Source of the DNA: Nocardia sp. NRRL S-836
GTDB taxonomy: Bacteria > Actinomycetota > Actinomycetes > Mycobacteriales > Pseudonocardiaceae
DNA length: 64,000 nt
Assembly: GCF_001279525.1 (NCBI RefSeq)
Contig: NZ_LGDY01000091.1
Location: 434,001 to 498,000, forward strand
Direction of reading: 5' to 3'
Positions 54,061 to 62,915 of this stretch are shown piece after piece. The translations under genes and the position numbers were made by a program. Each line of letters starts with the position of its first letter. The stretch's first letter is position 1. The notes beneath the pieces were generated by a model. The model ran no database searches. It saw only the letters and a program-made list of their open reading frames with translations, and was not told the origin of the DNA.

Positions 54061-55425
54061 TCAGGCAAGCCTTGTCCAGTGTGGACGGTGTGGCGGGAGG
54101 GGCCCCCCCACCCCCCCCCGGGCAGCTCGCGTCCGCCTTCCCCCCCGCGCGCACCACCAGCAGCGCGGCGGCCACCAGGAACACAGGCTGATGCCGAACA
54201 ACGGGGCGAACCACCCGGCCACGACCGCACCCACGCCGAGCGCGACCACCGCGACCGGCGGGGCCTTGCGCCACTGCCCGCGCGGCGCCGGACGGCCGAA
54301 CCTGCGGGTGGGCCTGCGCTTCCACCACATCCGGTAGCCCAGCACGACCAGCGTCACCAGACCGCCGCCGACCAGCAGCAGGAGCAGCTGGTTGGGCCAC
54401 CCGAACAGCACGCCTATGTGCGCGTCGATGCCCCAGCGGGTCATCTTCGCCATGAACGGGAAGTCGGCGAACCGCACCGAGCCGACCACCTCGCCGTCCC
54501 GCACGGCGACCGCGTCACCGTGACCGCCCAGCCCGCGCTCGATCTCCGTGACCTTCCAGACGCCGGACGCCGGCAGCGCGATCTCGACCTTGTGCGCGTC
54601 GACGCCCCACGTCCGTGCGACGGCCATGACGTCGTCGATGTCGGTGGGGTCGGACGCGGGTACTTCGGTGTGCTCGCCGTGCCCGGAGTGCTCGCCACCG
54701 CCGGGGACCTGGAGCGCGGGCGTGGACCAGCCGAACGCCTCGCGCAGCGTGCCGATGTTCTCGCCGGCGTAGGCCGACCACGTCAGGCCGGTCGCCGACA
54801 GGAACAGCGCACCCGCCAGCACCCACACGCCGAGCAGGCCGTGCCCGCGGATCCGCCTGCTGCCCCTGGCCCGCGTGAGCCACAGGACCAGGCCGCCCAG
54901 CGCGACCACCCACAGCCAGGACGCGGCGAGCTCGCTGTAGAGGCGGCCGGGCTCACCGAGCATCAGGTTGCGGTGCAACTGGTCGAGGGTCGTGCGCAGC
55001 GGCAGCACGCCGCTGGTCCCGTAGACCACGAGGTCCCCGGTCACCTCGCCGGTGCCGGGGTCGACGAACACGGCCCGGCGCTCGGACTCGCCGAGACCCC
55101 TCTCCGCGAACAGGACGCGGGTGGTGTCACCGGGTTCGGGGGCCGGCCGGACCGCGACCAGCTCGCCCCCGGGAGCGGTCGCCGTCGCCGCGCGGACCTG
55201 CTCGGACAGCGGAAGCTGTTGTGCCGAAACGGGAACGCGCAGCTGGTCGGCGTAGACCCACGACTCCAGCTGCGGCGTCAGCGCGTACAGCACACCGGTC
55301 AGCGCGGCGACCAGGACGAACGGGCCGACGAGCACACCGGCGTAGAAGTGCAGCCGCAGGAACAGCCCGCGCCAGGCGAACGAGGTCCGCGTGCCGGGTG
55401 CCGGCGGGGATTGCGTGGTGGACAT
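54061..55425 (-). CDS. PepSY-associated TM protein, 3' end probably frameshifted
   Basis: The 454-residue reading has PepSY_TM features: membrane helices at about 18-40, 185-205, 215-235 and 355-375, DQLHRNLMLGEPGR, and PepSY domains in the outer loops. Similar proteins are linked to siderophore or metal reduction. After GWFAPLFGISL the natural hydrophobic helix is continued in another frame as FLVAAALLVVRAGG. The listed frame instead gives CSWWPPRCWWCARG and Arg/Pro-rich nonsense. A one-base change near 54185-54190 would restore it. The last part lies in a C/G homopolymer stretch. ATG 55425 has TGGAG eight bases before it. Confidence 0.82.
   Translation of the reverse strand: MSTTQSPPAPGTRTSFAWRGLFLRLHFYAGVLVGPFVLVAALTGVLYALTPQLESWVYADQLRVPVSAQQLPLSEQVRAATATAPGGELVAVRPAPEPGDTTRVLFAERGLGESERRAVFVDPGTGEVTGDLVVYGTSGVLPLRTTLDQLHRNLMLGEPGRLYSELAASWLWVVALGGLVLWLTRARGSRRIRGHGLLGVWVLAGALFLSATGLTWSAYAGENIGTLREAFGWSTPALQVPGGGEHSGHGEHTEVPASDPTDIDDVMAVARTWGVDAHKVEIALPASGVWKVTEIERGLGGHGDAVAVRDGEVVGSVRFADFPFMAKMTRWGIDAHIGVLFGWPNQLLLLLVGGGLVTLVVLGYRMWWKRRPTRRFGRPAPRGQWRKAPPVAVVALGVGAVVAGWFAPLFGISLCSWWPPRCWWCARGGRRTRAARGGVGGPLPPHRPHWTRLA
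54097..54146. repeat. Dense C/G homopolymer runs
   Basis: Runs of 4 G, 7 C, 9 C and 7 C (54099-54102, 54103-54109, 54111-54119, 54140-54146) occur in the 3' end of the PepSY gene. On the minus strand they form G-rich runs that may form a G-quadruplex and are prone to slippage or sequencing error. Confidence 0.85.
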
Positions 55426-55494
55426 GGCAAAGCTCCAATGGGCGTGAACAGGCGTGGACCGGCGCACACCGCGCCGGCCTCGGGTGAGGTGGGA

Positions 55495-56004
55495 TCAGGC
55501 CTGTCCAGCCGGGGGACCGCGCCACGACAGCACGTCCAGCACCACCGCGGCGGCCGGGAGGTGCCGGTACACGGGCACGGTCAGGGGAGCCGTCGCGACG
55601 AACGGCGTCAGCTTGCGCGGCAGCAGCGAGGCGAGCACCCGCGCCAGCCCGAGCACCGACCGTTCCGCGACCGCCAGCACGCCGACGACCACGGCCGTGG
55701 CCAGGACGTGGGCGGCGGTCATCCGTTCGACGCTCACGTGGTCGTGCCGGGCCGACGCGAGCACCAGCATCGAGTGCATCGCCAGCTGCCCACCGCCGAC
55801 CAGCACCAGCAACCGCGCCGGGGTGAGCTCGTGGCGGGCCAGCCCCGACACCGCCCACGTCAGCAGCGCGACGAGCGAGAACACCAGCCCCGCGTCGGGC
55901 AGGTGGCCGTCGGCGCCGGAGTGCGCGAGCACGGCCAATGCGCCCGTGGTCGTGCCGACGGCACCGCAGCGCACACGGCGCAGGGGCGCTGAGGGCAGGG
56001 GCAC
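55495..56004 (-). CDS. Four-helix integral membrane protein, family unknown
   Basis: The 169-residue protein has about four hydrophobic segments (18-35, 40-60, 70-95, 105-125), a basic N-terminus (LRRVRCGA) and a Pro-rich end. GTG 56004 was chosen as the first reasonable start, with no strong ribosome site visible. It lies 69 bases before the PepSY gene and is transcribed with it, so a shared membrane role is likely. I do not recognise a family. Confidence 0.7.
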   Translation of the reverse strand: MPLPSAPLRRVRCGAVGTTTGALAVLAHSGADGHLPDAGLVFSLVALLTWAVSGLARHELTPARLLVLVGGGQLAMHSMLVLASARHDHVSVERMTAAHVLATAVVVGVLAVAERSVLGLARVLASLLPRKLTPFVATAPLTVPVYRHLPAAAVVLDVLSWRGPPAGQA

Positions 56005-56149
56005 GCGGGCAGAATAGTGGCGGAACCGGCCGGGATGGCCGGCCTGCGTGAGAACCCGCACACGGGGTGAACCGTGCGACCGCCGCGTCCGTATCCACCT
56101 GCGGCGGTACTCGTCCCTCGGCGCCTCCTCCTGCCGTGGCGCGGTGCTG

Positions 56150-59002
56150 TCAGGGCGCGATGCGGGCCAGGTCGACGCGCGACTGGATGGAGAGCTTGCG
56201 GTAGATCTGCCGCAGGTGGAAGCCGACGGTGTGCGGTGACACGAACATCTCGCTGGCCACCTGGCGGTTCGTCAGCCCCTGCGCCACCAGCCGCGCGACC
56301 TTCGCCTCCGTGCTGGTGAGGCTGTCCCAGCCGGTCTCCGGCCGGGCCTCGTGGTTCCAGTGCCGCCTGCGCACGCCGAGCCTGCGCAGCTTGCGGCGCA
56401 CACGGGCCGAGTCCCACTCCGCGCCGAGCGCGTCGTAGGCGGCCATCGCCCGGTTCAGCTCGGTGATCGCCCGGTCGCGGTCCTGCTCGCGCAGCAGCGT
56501 CCCGGTGTCCTCGACGACCGAGGCCGCCGCCCACGGGTCGCCGTAGCCGCTCTCCAGACCGTGCAACGCCGTGACATCGTTGTCCAGCAACGCACGCCCG
56601 TGCCGTGCCGCCGCGGCGACCGTGTCGAAGGACGGGTTGGCCGCCGCGATCTCCTCCGCCGCGGCGACGACGTTCCCGGCGCTGTCCCGCTCACCGGCGG
56701 ACAGCGCGGTGCGGACCGCCCACGCCGCCATCGACGGGTCCTCCAGCAGGAGTTGGCGGCACTGCTCGGAATCCGCGAGCGACTCGCGCAGCTCGTCCAT
56801 CGCCGCGTGCGCGCCACGCCGTGCCGACACGACCACGGCGGCGAGCACGCGGACCAGCGCCGACCACGGCTGCGCGCGTTCGGCCGGTGCGCACTCCTCC
56901 AGCCTGCGCAGGCTGTCGGCCGCCAGGGCGAGATCGCCGCGGCGCAGCGCCGAGATCACCAGCACCGCGCGCAACTGCGGTTCGTACAACGGCATCTCCG
57001 CGCGTTCGGAGGCCGTCAGCCCGGCCCGCGCGTCCGACTCCGCCGCCACCAGCTCGCCCTTGGCCAGCAGGACCGTGGCACGCAGCGCGAGCGGAACCGG
57101 GCTGAGCACGCCGTTGTGCTCGGTGTCGATGGCCGCGCGGGCGGTCTCGGCGGCGGCGAGCGCCTCGTCCAGCCTGCGGACCTTGGTGAACAGCCACGCG
57201 CGTGTCCACAGTGGATCGCACTGCCACGCGCGGGTGAGCCGGCCGCGCAGCCGCACGGCCTCGTCGACGGTGTCGATCGCCGCCTCCAACCGGCCCTCCC
57301 GCCAGTGCGACATGGCCCGCACGTTGAGCGCGGCCGCACGGACGTCGTCGCTGTGCCGTCCCGGCTGGTCCAGCACCCGCTCCGCGATGAGGGCGACCTT
57401 GCCCTGGTCGTTGTGCGACAAGGCGTTGAGCAGCAGCAGCTCGGGACACGGTTCCGGGCACGGCTCGGCACCGGGGCCCGCCTGCCCCGTGGCGGCGACG
57501 GCGTGGTTCGAGACGTCGAACGCGGCCGAGGTGTCACCGCGCAGCATCAACGCCGTCGCGAGCCACGTCCGCAACGGCCGGGCGAGCTCGGGCTCGGCGT
57601 CGGCGTGCGCCGCCAGCTGTTCCTGCGCGAGGTCGACCGCGTCGCTCAGGCAGCCGAGCCGCACGAGGGCCGCGGTGGCGGTCGTCGCCAGCGCCACGTG
57701 GTCGCCGCTGTCCGGTGCCGCGATCCGCAGCCCGCGCGTGGCGAGGGCCGACGCGGCCTGTGGTGACGTGGCGAGCAGGCGGTGCGCCGCCTCTCGGATC
57801 GTGCCGACCGCCGCGGTGTCGCCCGGTCCCGCGCAGTGCACGAGGTGGACGGCGGCGGCCTCGGCCCGGTGGCGCGGGCGGCCCAGCAGCATCGTGGCGG
57901 CCTGCCGGTGCAGCATCGAGCGCAGCAGTTCGGGCACCGTGCCGAGCACCGCGCGCCACACCGGTTCGCGGTGGAACACGAACTCGTCGGCGTCGCTGCC
58001 GATCAGCCCGGCGGCCAGCGCCTCTTGCAACGGCCCGAGCAGCTGCGCGGGGCGTTGTCCGAGCATCTCGGCCAGGTCCTGTGGCGCGAAGCTGTGCCCG
58101 AGCACGGCGGCGACCTGCAGCACCTCCTGCGCGCGGGTGGAGAGCTCGCGCAGCCGCGCCTGCATCCGCAGGGTGAACGGACGCGGCAGCGGCGCACCGG
58201 GATCGGGCTCGACGGCCGCGGAGATCCCCGTCGCCAACGGCCCGCCCACGAGCCGCGCGACCTGGTCCGCCACCGTCAGGCAGCCGTCCCTGCGCAGGTC
58301 GAGCACCAGGTCCACGACCGCCTGCGGGGTGCCGCCGACGCTGTCGCACAACGCCACCAGGTCGTCGCTGGGCGCCGCGTCGAGCAGGTCGCCCGCGATG
58401 CCCGCGACCGCCGCGCCGGTCAACGGCTCCAGCGGCCCCAGCCACTCGGTGCGGTGCTTGCGCGCCAGTGTGCGCAACGCACTGCCGCTGGGCGAGTCGG
58501 CGTGGTCGGCGTGCACCGCGAACAACCACAGCACCGGTGCTTTGTCCAGTTTGGACATCACGGCGCCGAGCGCGTGCAGGAGCGTCAGATCGGCCCACTG
58601 CGCGTCGTCCACGGCCACCAGCACCGGCCTGCGGCGCAGGTGGCTCGTCAGCTGCGCCTCGAACCGCCCGGCGGCCACACCGACCCGCTCGTCCTCCTGC
58701 CGGCCGCCGCGCGGGGTCACCAGCGAGACCGCCCGCGCGAGGCCGGGCGGCTCCGCCGCACCGTTGACGACGGCGAACCCCCGCCTGGCCGCGACCGACA
58801 TCAGCTCCAGGAGCAGCCTGGTCTTGCCGGTGCCCGCGCCGGACTCGAGCACGACCACGTGCGCCCGCTGGTGCTCGGCGCCGTCGCGCATCAGCTGCTC
58901 GACGCGGCCGACCTGTGCCGTCCGGCCGTGCAGCGCCCACTGCGGGCCGGAGATCTCCGGTGCCGCCGCGTCGGTGAGTTCTTCGAGAACCTGACGTTCC
59001 AC
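56150..59002 (-). CDS. Large ATP-binding LuxR-family (LAL) regulator
   Basis: The 950-residue protein has an AAA ATPase domain with an intact Walker A (ESGAGTGKTRLLLEL) and Walker B (VLVAVDDAQWADL). A long TPR-like helical region (about 330-860) and a C-terminal LuxR helix-turn-helix (LTSTEAKVARLVAQGLTNRQVA, then VGFHLRQIYRKL) follow. GTG 59002 has GGGAGGG before it. It is a normal-length LAL, unlike the shortened one at 20747-22729. Its target is unknown; neighbours do not form an obvious pathway. Confidence 0.93.
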   Translation of the reverse strand: MERQVLEELTDAAAPEISGPQWALHGRTAQVGRVEQLMRDGAEHQRAHVVVLESGAGTGKTRLLLELMSVAARRGFAVVNGAAEPPGLARAVSLVTPRGGRQEDERVGVAAGRFEAQLTSHLRRRPVLVAVDDAQWADLTLLHALGAVMSKLDKAPVLWLFAVHADHADSPSGSALRTLARKHRTEWLGPLEPLTGAAVAGIAGDLLDAAPSDDLVALCDSVGGTPQAVVDLVLDLRRDGCLTVADQVARLVGGPLATGISAAVEPDPGAPLPRPFTLRMQARLRELSTRAQEVLQVAAVLGHSFAPQDLAEMLGQRPAQLLGPLQEALAAGLIGSDADEFVFHREPVWRAVLGTVPELLRSMLHRQAATMLLGRPRHRAEAAAVHLVHCAGPGDTAAVGTIREAAHRLLATSPQAASALATRGLRIAAPDSGDHVALATTATAALVRLGCLSDAVDLAQEQLAAHADAEPELARPLRTWLATALMLRGDTSAAFDVSNHAVAATGQAGPGAEPCPEPCPELLLLNALSHNDQGKVALIAERVLDQPGRHSDDVRAAALNVRAMSHWREGRLEAAIDTVDEAVRLRGRLTRAWQCDPLWTRAWLFTKVRRLDEALAAAETARAAIDTEHNGVLSPVPLALRATVLLAKGELVAAESDARAGLTASERAEMPLYEPQLRAVLVISALRRGDLALAADSLRRLEECAPAERAQPWSALVRVLAAVVVSARRGAHAAMDELRESLADSEQCRQLLLEDPSMAAWAVRTALSAGERDSAGNVVAAAEEIAAANPSFDTVAAAARHGRALLDNDVTALHGLESGYGDPWAAASVVEDTGTLLREQDRDRAITELNRAMAAYDALGAEWDSARVRRKLRRLGVRRRHWNHEARPETGWDSLTSTEAKVARLVAQGLTNRQVASEMFVSPHTVGFHLRQIYRKLSIQSRVDLARIAP

Positions 59003-59400
59003 ACTATTCCCTCCCGCCCAGCCTCGCGTGCGGTTCGTGCAAATCGCAGGATAGGGACAGCAAATGTCTCGGGCTAGGTGTGTGTCTCAGTACGGTGGCG
59101 GCACCGGATTCCGCCGTACGGGTGGTTGTTGCGTCCATTTCTGGAACATCACCGCTGGTGGAGGGGGTGTAAAGAAAAGTGTCAAAGAACCGGACCGGCG
59201 AACTGTGACCATAACGACCAGAAGTCCGTGGTAATCGCCTGGTCTGCCGCCAGCCGTTCTCAGTGCCGGTCGCGTGGACTGGCCAATCAAGACGGGCGGC
59301 ACATTTTCCGTGTTCGGGCAAACTTCGCCCGGTATTTGTGCGCGGGTCATCGCCGGGTGCGCGGCGATCTCGCTGCGGTGCGCGGTGGCATGCTGCCGCC
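59003..59400. other. Intergenic region between LAL regulator and acetyltransferase
   Basis: These 398 bases are slightly AT-richer than the genes around them (for example gtgtaaagaaaagtgtcaaa near 59167-59186). They contain an imperfect stem-loop (tacggtggcgg / ccgccgta near 59092-59119). They probably hold the promoter of the leftward LAL gene. I see no gene here. Confidence 0.5.
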
Positions 59401-59796
59401 GTGATCACCTACACCTCCGACGTCACCGGCCTCACCGAGGCCGACCTGGCCGGGTTCTTCGTCGACTGGCCGCGGCCGCCCAGCGCCGCACAGCACCTCG
59501 CCGTGCTGCGCGGCAGCTACCGGGCCGTGGTCGCGCGCGCGGACGGCCGCGTGGCCGGGTTCGTGAACATGATCAGCGACGGCGTGCTGACCGGGTTCGT
59601 CCCGTGGCTGGAGGTGCTGCCGGAGTACCAGGGGCAGGGCATCGGCTCCGAGCTGGTGCGCCGGATCCTGGCCGAGGGCGCGCACCTGTACTCGATCGAC
59701 CTCGTGTGCGACGAGCCGCTGCGGCCGTACTACGAACGGTTCGGCATGGTCGCGCTGACCGCGATGGGGGCGCGCAACCGCGACGCGTGCGGCTAG
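59401..59796 (+). CDS. GNAT-family N-acetyltransferase
   Basis: The 131-residue protein has the GNAT acetyl-CoA motif WLEVLPEYQGQGIGSELVRR and the C-terminal YYERFGM. GTG 59401 starts VITYTSDVTGLTEADL, which fits the family N-terminus; the open frame continues upstream but is not gene-like. Substrate unknown. It ends before a convergent terminator. Confidence 0.88.
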   Translation: MITYTSDVTGLTEADLAGFFVDWPRPPSAAQHLAVLRGSYRAVVARADGRVAGFVNMISDGVLTGFVPWLEVLPEYQGQGIGSELVRRILAEGAHLYSIDLVCDEPLRPYYERFGMVALTAMGARNRDACG

Positions 59797-59802
59797 TGGT
59801 GT

Positions 59803-59835
59803 GGCGCGGAACGCCGCTTGTCGACGTTCCGCGCC
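59803..59835. terminator. Bidirectional hairpin terminator
   Basis: Perfect 11-bp arms (ggcgcggaacg and complement) around an 11-base loop lie between the convergent GNAT and hypothetical genes. Confidence 0.88.
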
Positions 59836-59846
59836 AGGGCTTGGCC

Positions 59847-60155
59847 CTAGATCCCTTCGAGGTCCAGCACCTGCTGGTGCGGCCCGCCGGTGAACGAGCT
59901 GCTGAGCAGCCCGGCCGACCGGCAGCGCCCGCACGTCACCGGCGAGGTGGTGGGCTTGAACCGGGTGAAGTCCCAGCTGCCGGTGCCCACGTGACAACCG
60001 GGGCCGGGCACCTCGAGCCCCAGCCAGCCCTGCAACCGCACCGCGTGCACGACGTCGGACCCGTCGAGGTAGCCGTTGAGCCGTCCCGCGAACCGGTCGC
60101 GCGCCTGCGCCGCGGGCGCTGCCAGTGCTTCCTGCAACGCGGACATCCCGTTCAT
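59847..60155 (-). CDS. Hypothetical protein with a CxxC motif, 102 aa
   Basis: The product starts MNGMSALQEALAAPAAQARDR and has a Cys pair VTCGRCRS near residue 80 and a single Cys in PGPGCHVG. GC-rich third positions and a neat place between a terminator and a divergent start support coding. It may bind zinc or iron. No family recognised; an ATG at residue 4 is an alternative start. Confidence 0.68.
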   Translation of the reverse strand: MNGMSALQEALAAPAAQARDRFAGRLNGYLDGSDVVHAVRLQGWLGLEVPGPGCHVGTGSWDFTRFKPTTSPVTCGRCRSAGLLSSSFTGGPHQQVLDLEGI

Positions 60156-60223
60156 GCGTTCGATTCAACCCCACTCGCCCGTGTGCGCCCGTGAACCACG
60201 CCGTCCGGGGTACGGTGCCGTTC

Positions 60224-60610
60224 ATGAAGGCTTTCCGAGCGGCCGTCGAGGCCCGCGACAGCGACGCGATGGCGGCCTGCCTCGCCGACGACGTGGTGTT
60301 CACGAGCCCTGTCGCGTTCTCCCCGTACCCCGGCAAGGCACTCACCGCAGCGATCCTGCGCGCCGTGCTGCGGGTCTTCGAGAACTTCCGCTACGAGCGC
60401 GAGATCGTCGACGGCGAGAACTCCGCGCTGGTCTTCCGTGCCGAGGTGAACGGCAAGGAGGTGCAGGGCTGCGACTTCCTGCACCTCAACGCAGACGGCC
60501 TGATCGCCGAGTTCACCGTCATGGTGCGGCCGCTGTCCGGCGCCCGGGCGTTGTCCGAGGCGATGGCCGCGCAGTTCGAGCAGATCAAGGCGGAAGCCCT
60601 GTCCGCGTGA
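60224..60610 (+). CDS. SnoaL-like/NTF2-fold protein
   Basis: The 128-residue protein has the compact NTF2-like pattern (MKAFRAAVEARDSDAMAACLADDVVFTS, then a beta sheet). SnoaL-like proteins are cyclases, isomerases or binding proteins. The ATG 60224 was chosen as the first residue matching the family. It is coupled to the next gene by GTGA. Confidence 0.85.
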   Translation: MKAFRAAVEARDSDAMAACLADDVVFTSPVAFSPYPGKALTAAILRAVLRVFENFRYEREIVDGENSALVFRAEVNGKEVQGCDFLHLNADGLIAEFTVMVRPLSGARALSEAMAAQFEQIKAEALSA

Positions 60611-61386
60611 GCCAGGAGCAGGACGACGACCTCACCATGAGGGTGCGCGACGTCAGCGGCAACGTCGTGCAGGGTCAGAAGATCGACAACGTCACGGTGC
60701 ACGAGCGCGACCGCCGCACGGTGGTCCTGCTCGCCGTGGTCCTCGTCGTGGTGCTGGCGGCGGCCGCCGTGATCGTGTGGCTGGTCCGCAAGCCCGAAGA
60801 GCCCGGCAAGCCCGCACTGGCCGCCGCCGTCGCGTTCGGCGACTCCCAGTGCCGCGCCGGACACGTCGTGCCCGCGCAGGGGCAGACGTCGATCCCCTAC
60901 GCGCGGCGCCCGGCCGGTGGCGTCACGGTCACCGGCGCGGAGCTCACCGCCACCCTGCAGGGCCTGTCGGAGGCGTCGGTGGTGCTGCAGTCCGTGCGGG
61001 CCGAGGTCCTCAGCCGCAAACCCGCCATGCCGGGCCTGTTCCTGCAGGGTCGCTGTGCCAGCGAGGTGACGCGGCGGTTCTTCGCGATCGACCTGTCCGC
61101 CCAGGCGCCCGTCGCCACACCGGTCCAGGACGAGCGCGCCGGGCAGCGGGGTGCGCCGGCGGACTTCCCGCTCAAGGTCAACCTCAACGACGTCGAGCAA
61201 CTGGTCATCCGGGTGGACTCGCCGCGCGAGGACGTGGAATGGGTGCTGGTGGTGGGGTGGACCTCCGGCGGCGACTCGGGCGAGCTCCGCATCGACGACA
61301 ACGGCAAACCCTTCCGCTCCACGGCGGTCACCGCCGCCCAGCCCTGGTGCGTCGACGAGGCGCAGAACGTGTGGAAACCGTGCTGA
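60607..61386 (+). CDS. Single-pass membrane protein with extracytoplasmic beta-rich domain
   Basis: The 259-residue protein has a charged N-terminus (DDDLTMRVRDVSGNVVQGQKI), one membrane helix at about 39-59 (VVLLAVVLVVVLAAAAVIVWLV), and an outer region with three cysteines. The phrase GNVVQGQKIDNVTVHE is typical of pentapeptide-like short cytoplasmic tags in actinomycete membrane proteins. Family unknown. It overlaps the lipoprotein gene downstream, so the SnoaL-like, membrane and lipoprotein genes form an operon. Confidence 0.8.
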   Translation: MSQEQDDDLTMRVRDVSGNVVQGQKIDNVTVHERDRRTVVLLAVVLVVVLAAAAVIVWLVRKPEEPGKPALAAAVAFGDSQCRAGHVVPAQGQTSIPYARRPAGGVTVTGAELTATLQGLSEASVVLQSVRAEVLSRKPAMPGLFLQGRCASEVTRRFFAIDLSAQAPVATPVQDERAGQRGAPADFPLKVNLNDVEQLVIRVDSPREDVEWVLVVGWTSGGDSGELRIDDNGKPFRSTAVTAAQPWCVDEAQNVWKPC

Positions 61387-62915
61387 GACTGGTCCTGGCC
61401 GCCGTCCTGCTACTCGCCGGCTGCTCGTCGGCACCGCCGGCGCCCTCGTTCACGCCGCCGACCTGGACCCAGCAGACCGCGCCGACGCTGACGCGGGAAC
61501 GGCTGCAGACCGTCCACGGCGCCGTCGGGTTCAGCGGCGGCTTCGTGCTCGCGGGCGACTACCTCGTCCCGGCCGAGCCGGGCAACGTCGAGGGCCGGAC
61601 CAACGACGTCCACCCGGTGCTGCACATGTCGGTGGACGGTCAGACGTGGCGTGAGGTGACGCCGCCGGAGATCGGCGAGCTGGCGTGGGGCGATGCCGCT
61701 GCCGCGTACGGCGACAACGCCTACGTGCTGGGCGGCAACGGCGCCCAGCCGGTGCTGCTGACCTCGGAGGGCGGTGTCTGGACCAGGCTCGCGCTGCCGG
61801 GAGGGCTCTTCACCGACAAGCCGTCAGCGGTCGCGGCCGGACCGCGCGGTGTGGTGGTCGTGGCGTTCGCCGAGAACAAGGTGAGCGACCGCGTGAAGGG
61901 CCTGCGGCTTTGGTTCTCGCCGGACGGCAAGAAGTTCGGTGATCCGGTCGAGCTGACGAACCGGCAGCTCTACACCGGCTACCAGCCGCGCGTGCTCGCC
62001 ACCGAGCGCGGCTTCCTGGTCTACGGCGCGATGCCCGCGACCGGCCGGCCGCAGCGGCGGGCCGAGATGCTGTTCGAGTCGGCGGACGGCCGCGACTGGA
62101 AGGCGGTGGGCGACCGGCTGCCCGACCCGCCGCAGGGGCAGCACTACAGCGCGCTCACCGCCGCGCAGCACAACAACGGCGTCACCGTGCTGTTCGGCAC
62201 GCTGGGCAACGCGGACAACCCCGACGACTCCAAGGCCGGCCTGACCGGCTGGTACCGGCGTGACGGCGAGACCGCGTGGACCCAGCTCGCCGACCTCGAC
62301 CCCGGCAAGCTGCCCGACGCGGGCGTGGCGCCCAGACCGCAACGCCGGGTCACCGACGTGGCCCGGTGGCAGACCGGCTTCCTGGCGGTCGGCTCCACCC
62401 CCGGTGCCGGGGCGGTGTGGACGTCGCCGGACGGGCTGGCGTGGACGAAGATGCCGGTGCGGGACAACGGTTTCGAAGGCGCCGGAGTGCTCGACCACCT
62501 CGGCGACGGCGGCCTCGGCCTGTTGCTGGACCTGCCGGAGGTCAAGGGGCCCGCGCGGTTCTGGCGCACCGGGTCGCCCTCCGCGCGGCCGGCCACGAAC
62601 CACCCGGTGCCCAAGGGTGGTGCGTGGCAGGGGATTTCCGGCACCTCGATCGCGCTGGACGACACCGGCGGCGGTGAGATCCGCTACTCCGACTTCAAGG
62701 TGAGGGACGCGAAGCAGTTCGCGGTGAAGTTCCGCCACGTCGGCATCACCGCCGGGGGAACGAGGACCATGGAGGTCACGTCGTCCACCGATCCCGCGGT
62801 ACCGGTCGGCGGCACGCTGTCGGCGAAGGTCCAGGACCACGGCGCCACCGTGCTGTTCCCGGACGGCACCCAGCGCGAGTTCTGCGGCGCTGATCGTTAC
62901 GCGGAGTGCTCGTAG
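61371..62915 (+). CDS. Lipoprotein with beta-propeller-like repeats
   Basis: The 514-residue protein has a lipobox LLLAGC after VETVLRLVLAAVL. Its mature part has several repeats of a W/F-x-S-P-D-G type (VWTSPDGLAWTKM, WFSPDGKKFGDP, FESADGRDWKAV), so it is probably a beta-propeller or sialidase-like exported protein. GTG 61371 or 61380 can start it; GAGG before 61371 favours that. It overlaps the preceding gene and its 3' end overlaps the convergent methyltransferase by 19 bases. Confidence 0.85.
   Translation: METVLRLVLAAVLLLAGCSSAPPAPSFTPPTWTQQTAPTLTRERLQTVHGAVGFSGGFVLAGDYLVPAEPGNVEGRTNDVHPVLHMSVDGQTWREVTPPEIGELAWGDAAAAYGDNAYVLGGNGAQPVLLTSEGGVWTRLALPGGLFTDKPSAVAAGPRGVVVVAFAENKVSDRVKGLRLWFSPDGKKFGDPVELTNRQLYTGYQPRVLATERGFLVYGAMPATGRPQRRAEMLFESADGRDWKAVGDRLPDPPQGQHYSALTAAQHNNGVTVLFGTLGNADNPDDSKAGLTGWYRRDGETAWTQLADLDPGKLPDAGVAPRPQRRVTDVARWQTGFLAVGSTPGAGAVWTSPDGLAWTKMPVRDNGFEGAGVLDHLGDGGLGLLLDLPEVKGPARFWRTGSPSARPATNHPVPKGGAWQGISGTSIALDDTGGGEIRYSDFKVRDAKQFAVKFRHVGITAGGTRTMEVTSSTDPAVPVGGTLSAKVQDHGATVLFPDGTQREFCGADRYAECS

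Noticed and set aside
54061..54080. Palindrome aggcaagcct as an IdeR/DmdR iron box for the PepSY gene
   Set aside because: It lies at the 3' end of the PepSY gene, not before its start, and lacks the full TTAGGTTAGGCTAACCTAA-like sequence.
59263..59400. An upstream extension of the acetyltransferase gene to 59263
   Set aside because: The extra 46 residues are Arg/Ser/Gly-rich and do not belong to the GNAT fold; the GTG at 59401 starts at the expected family position.
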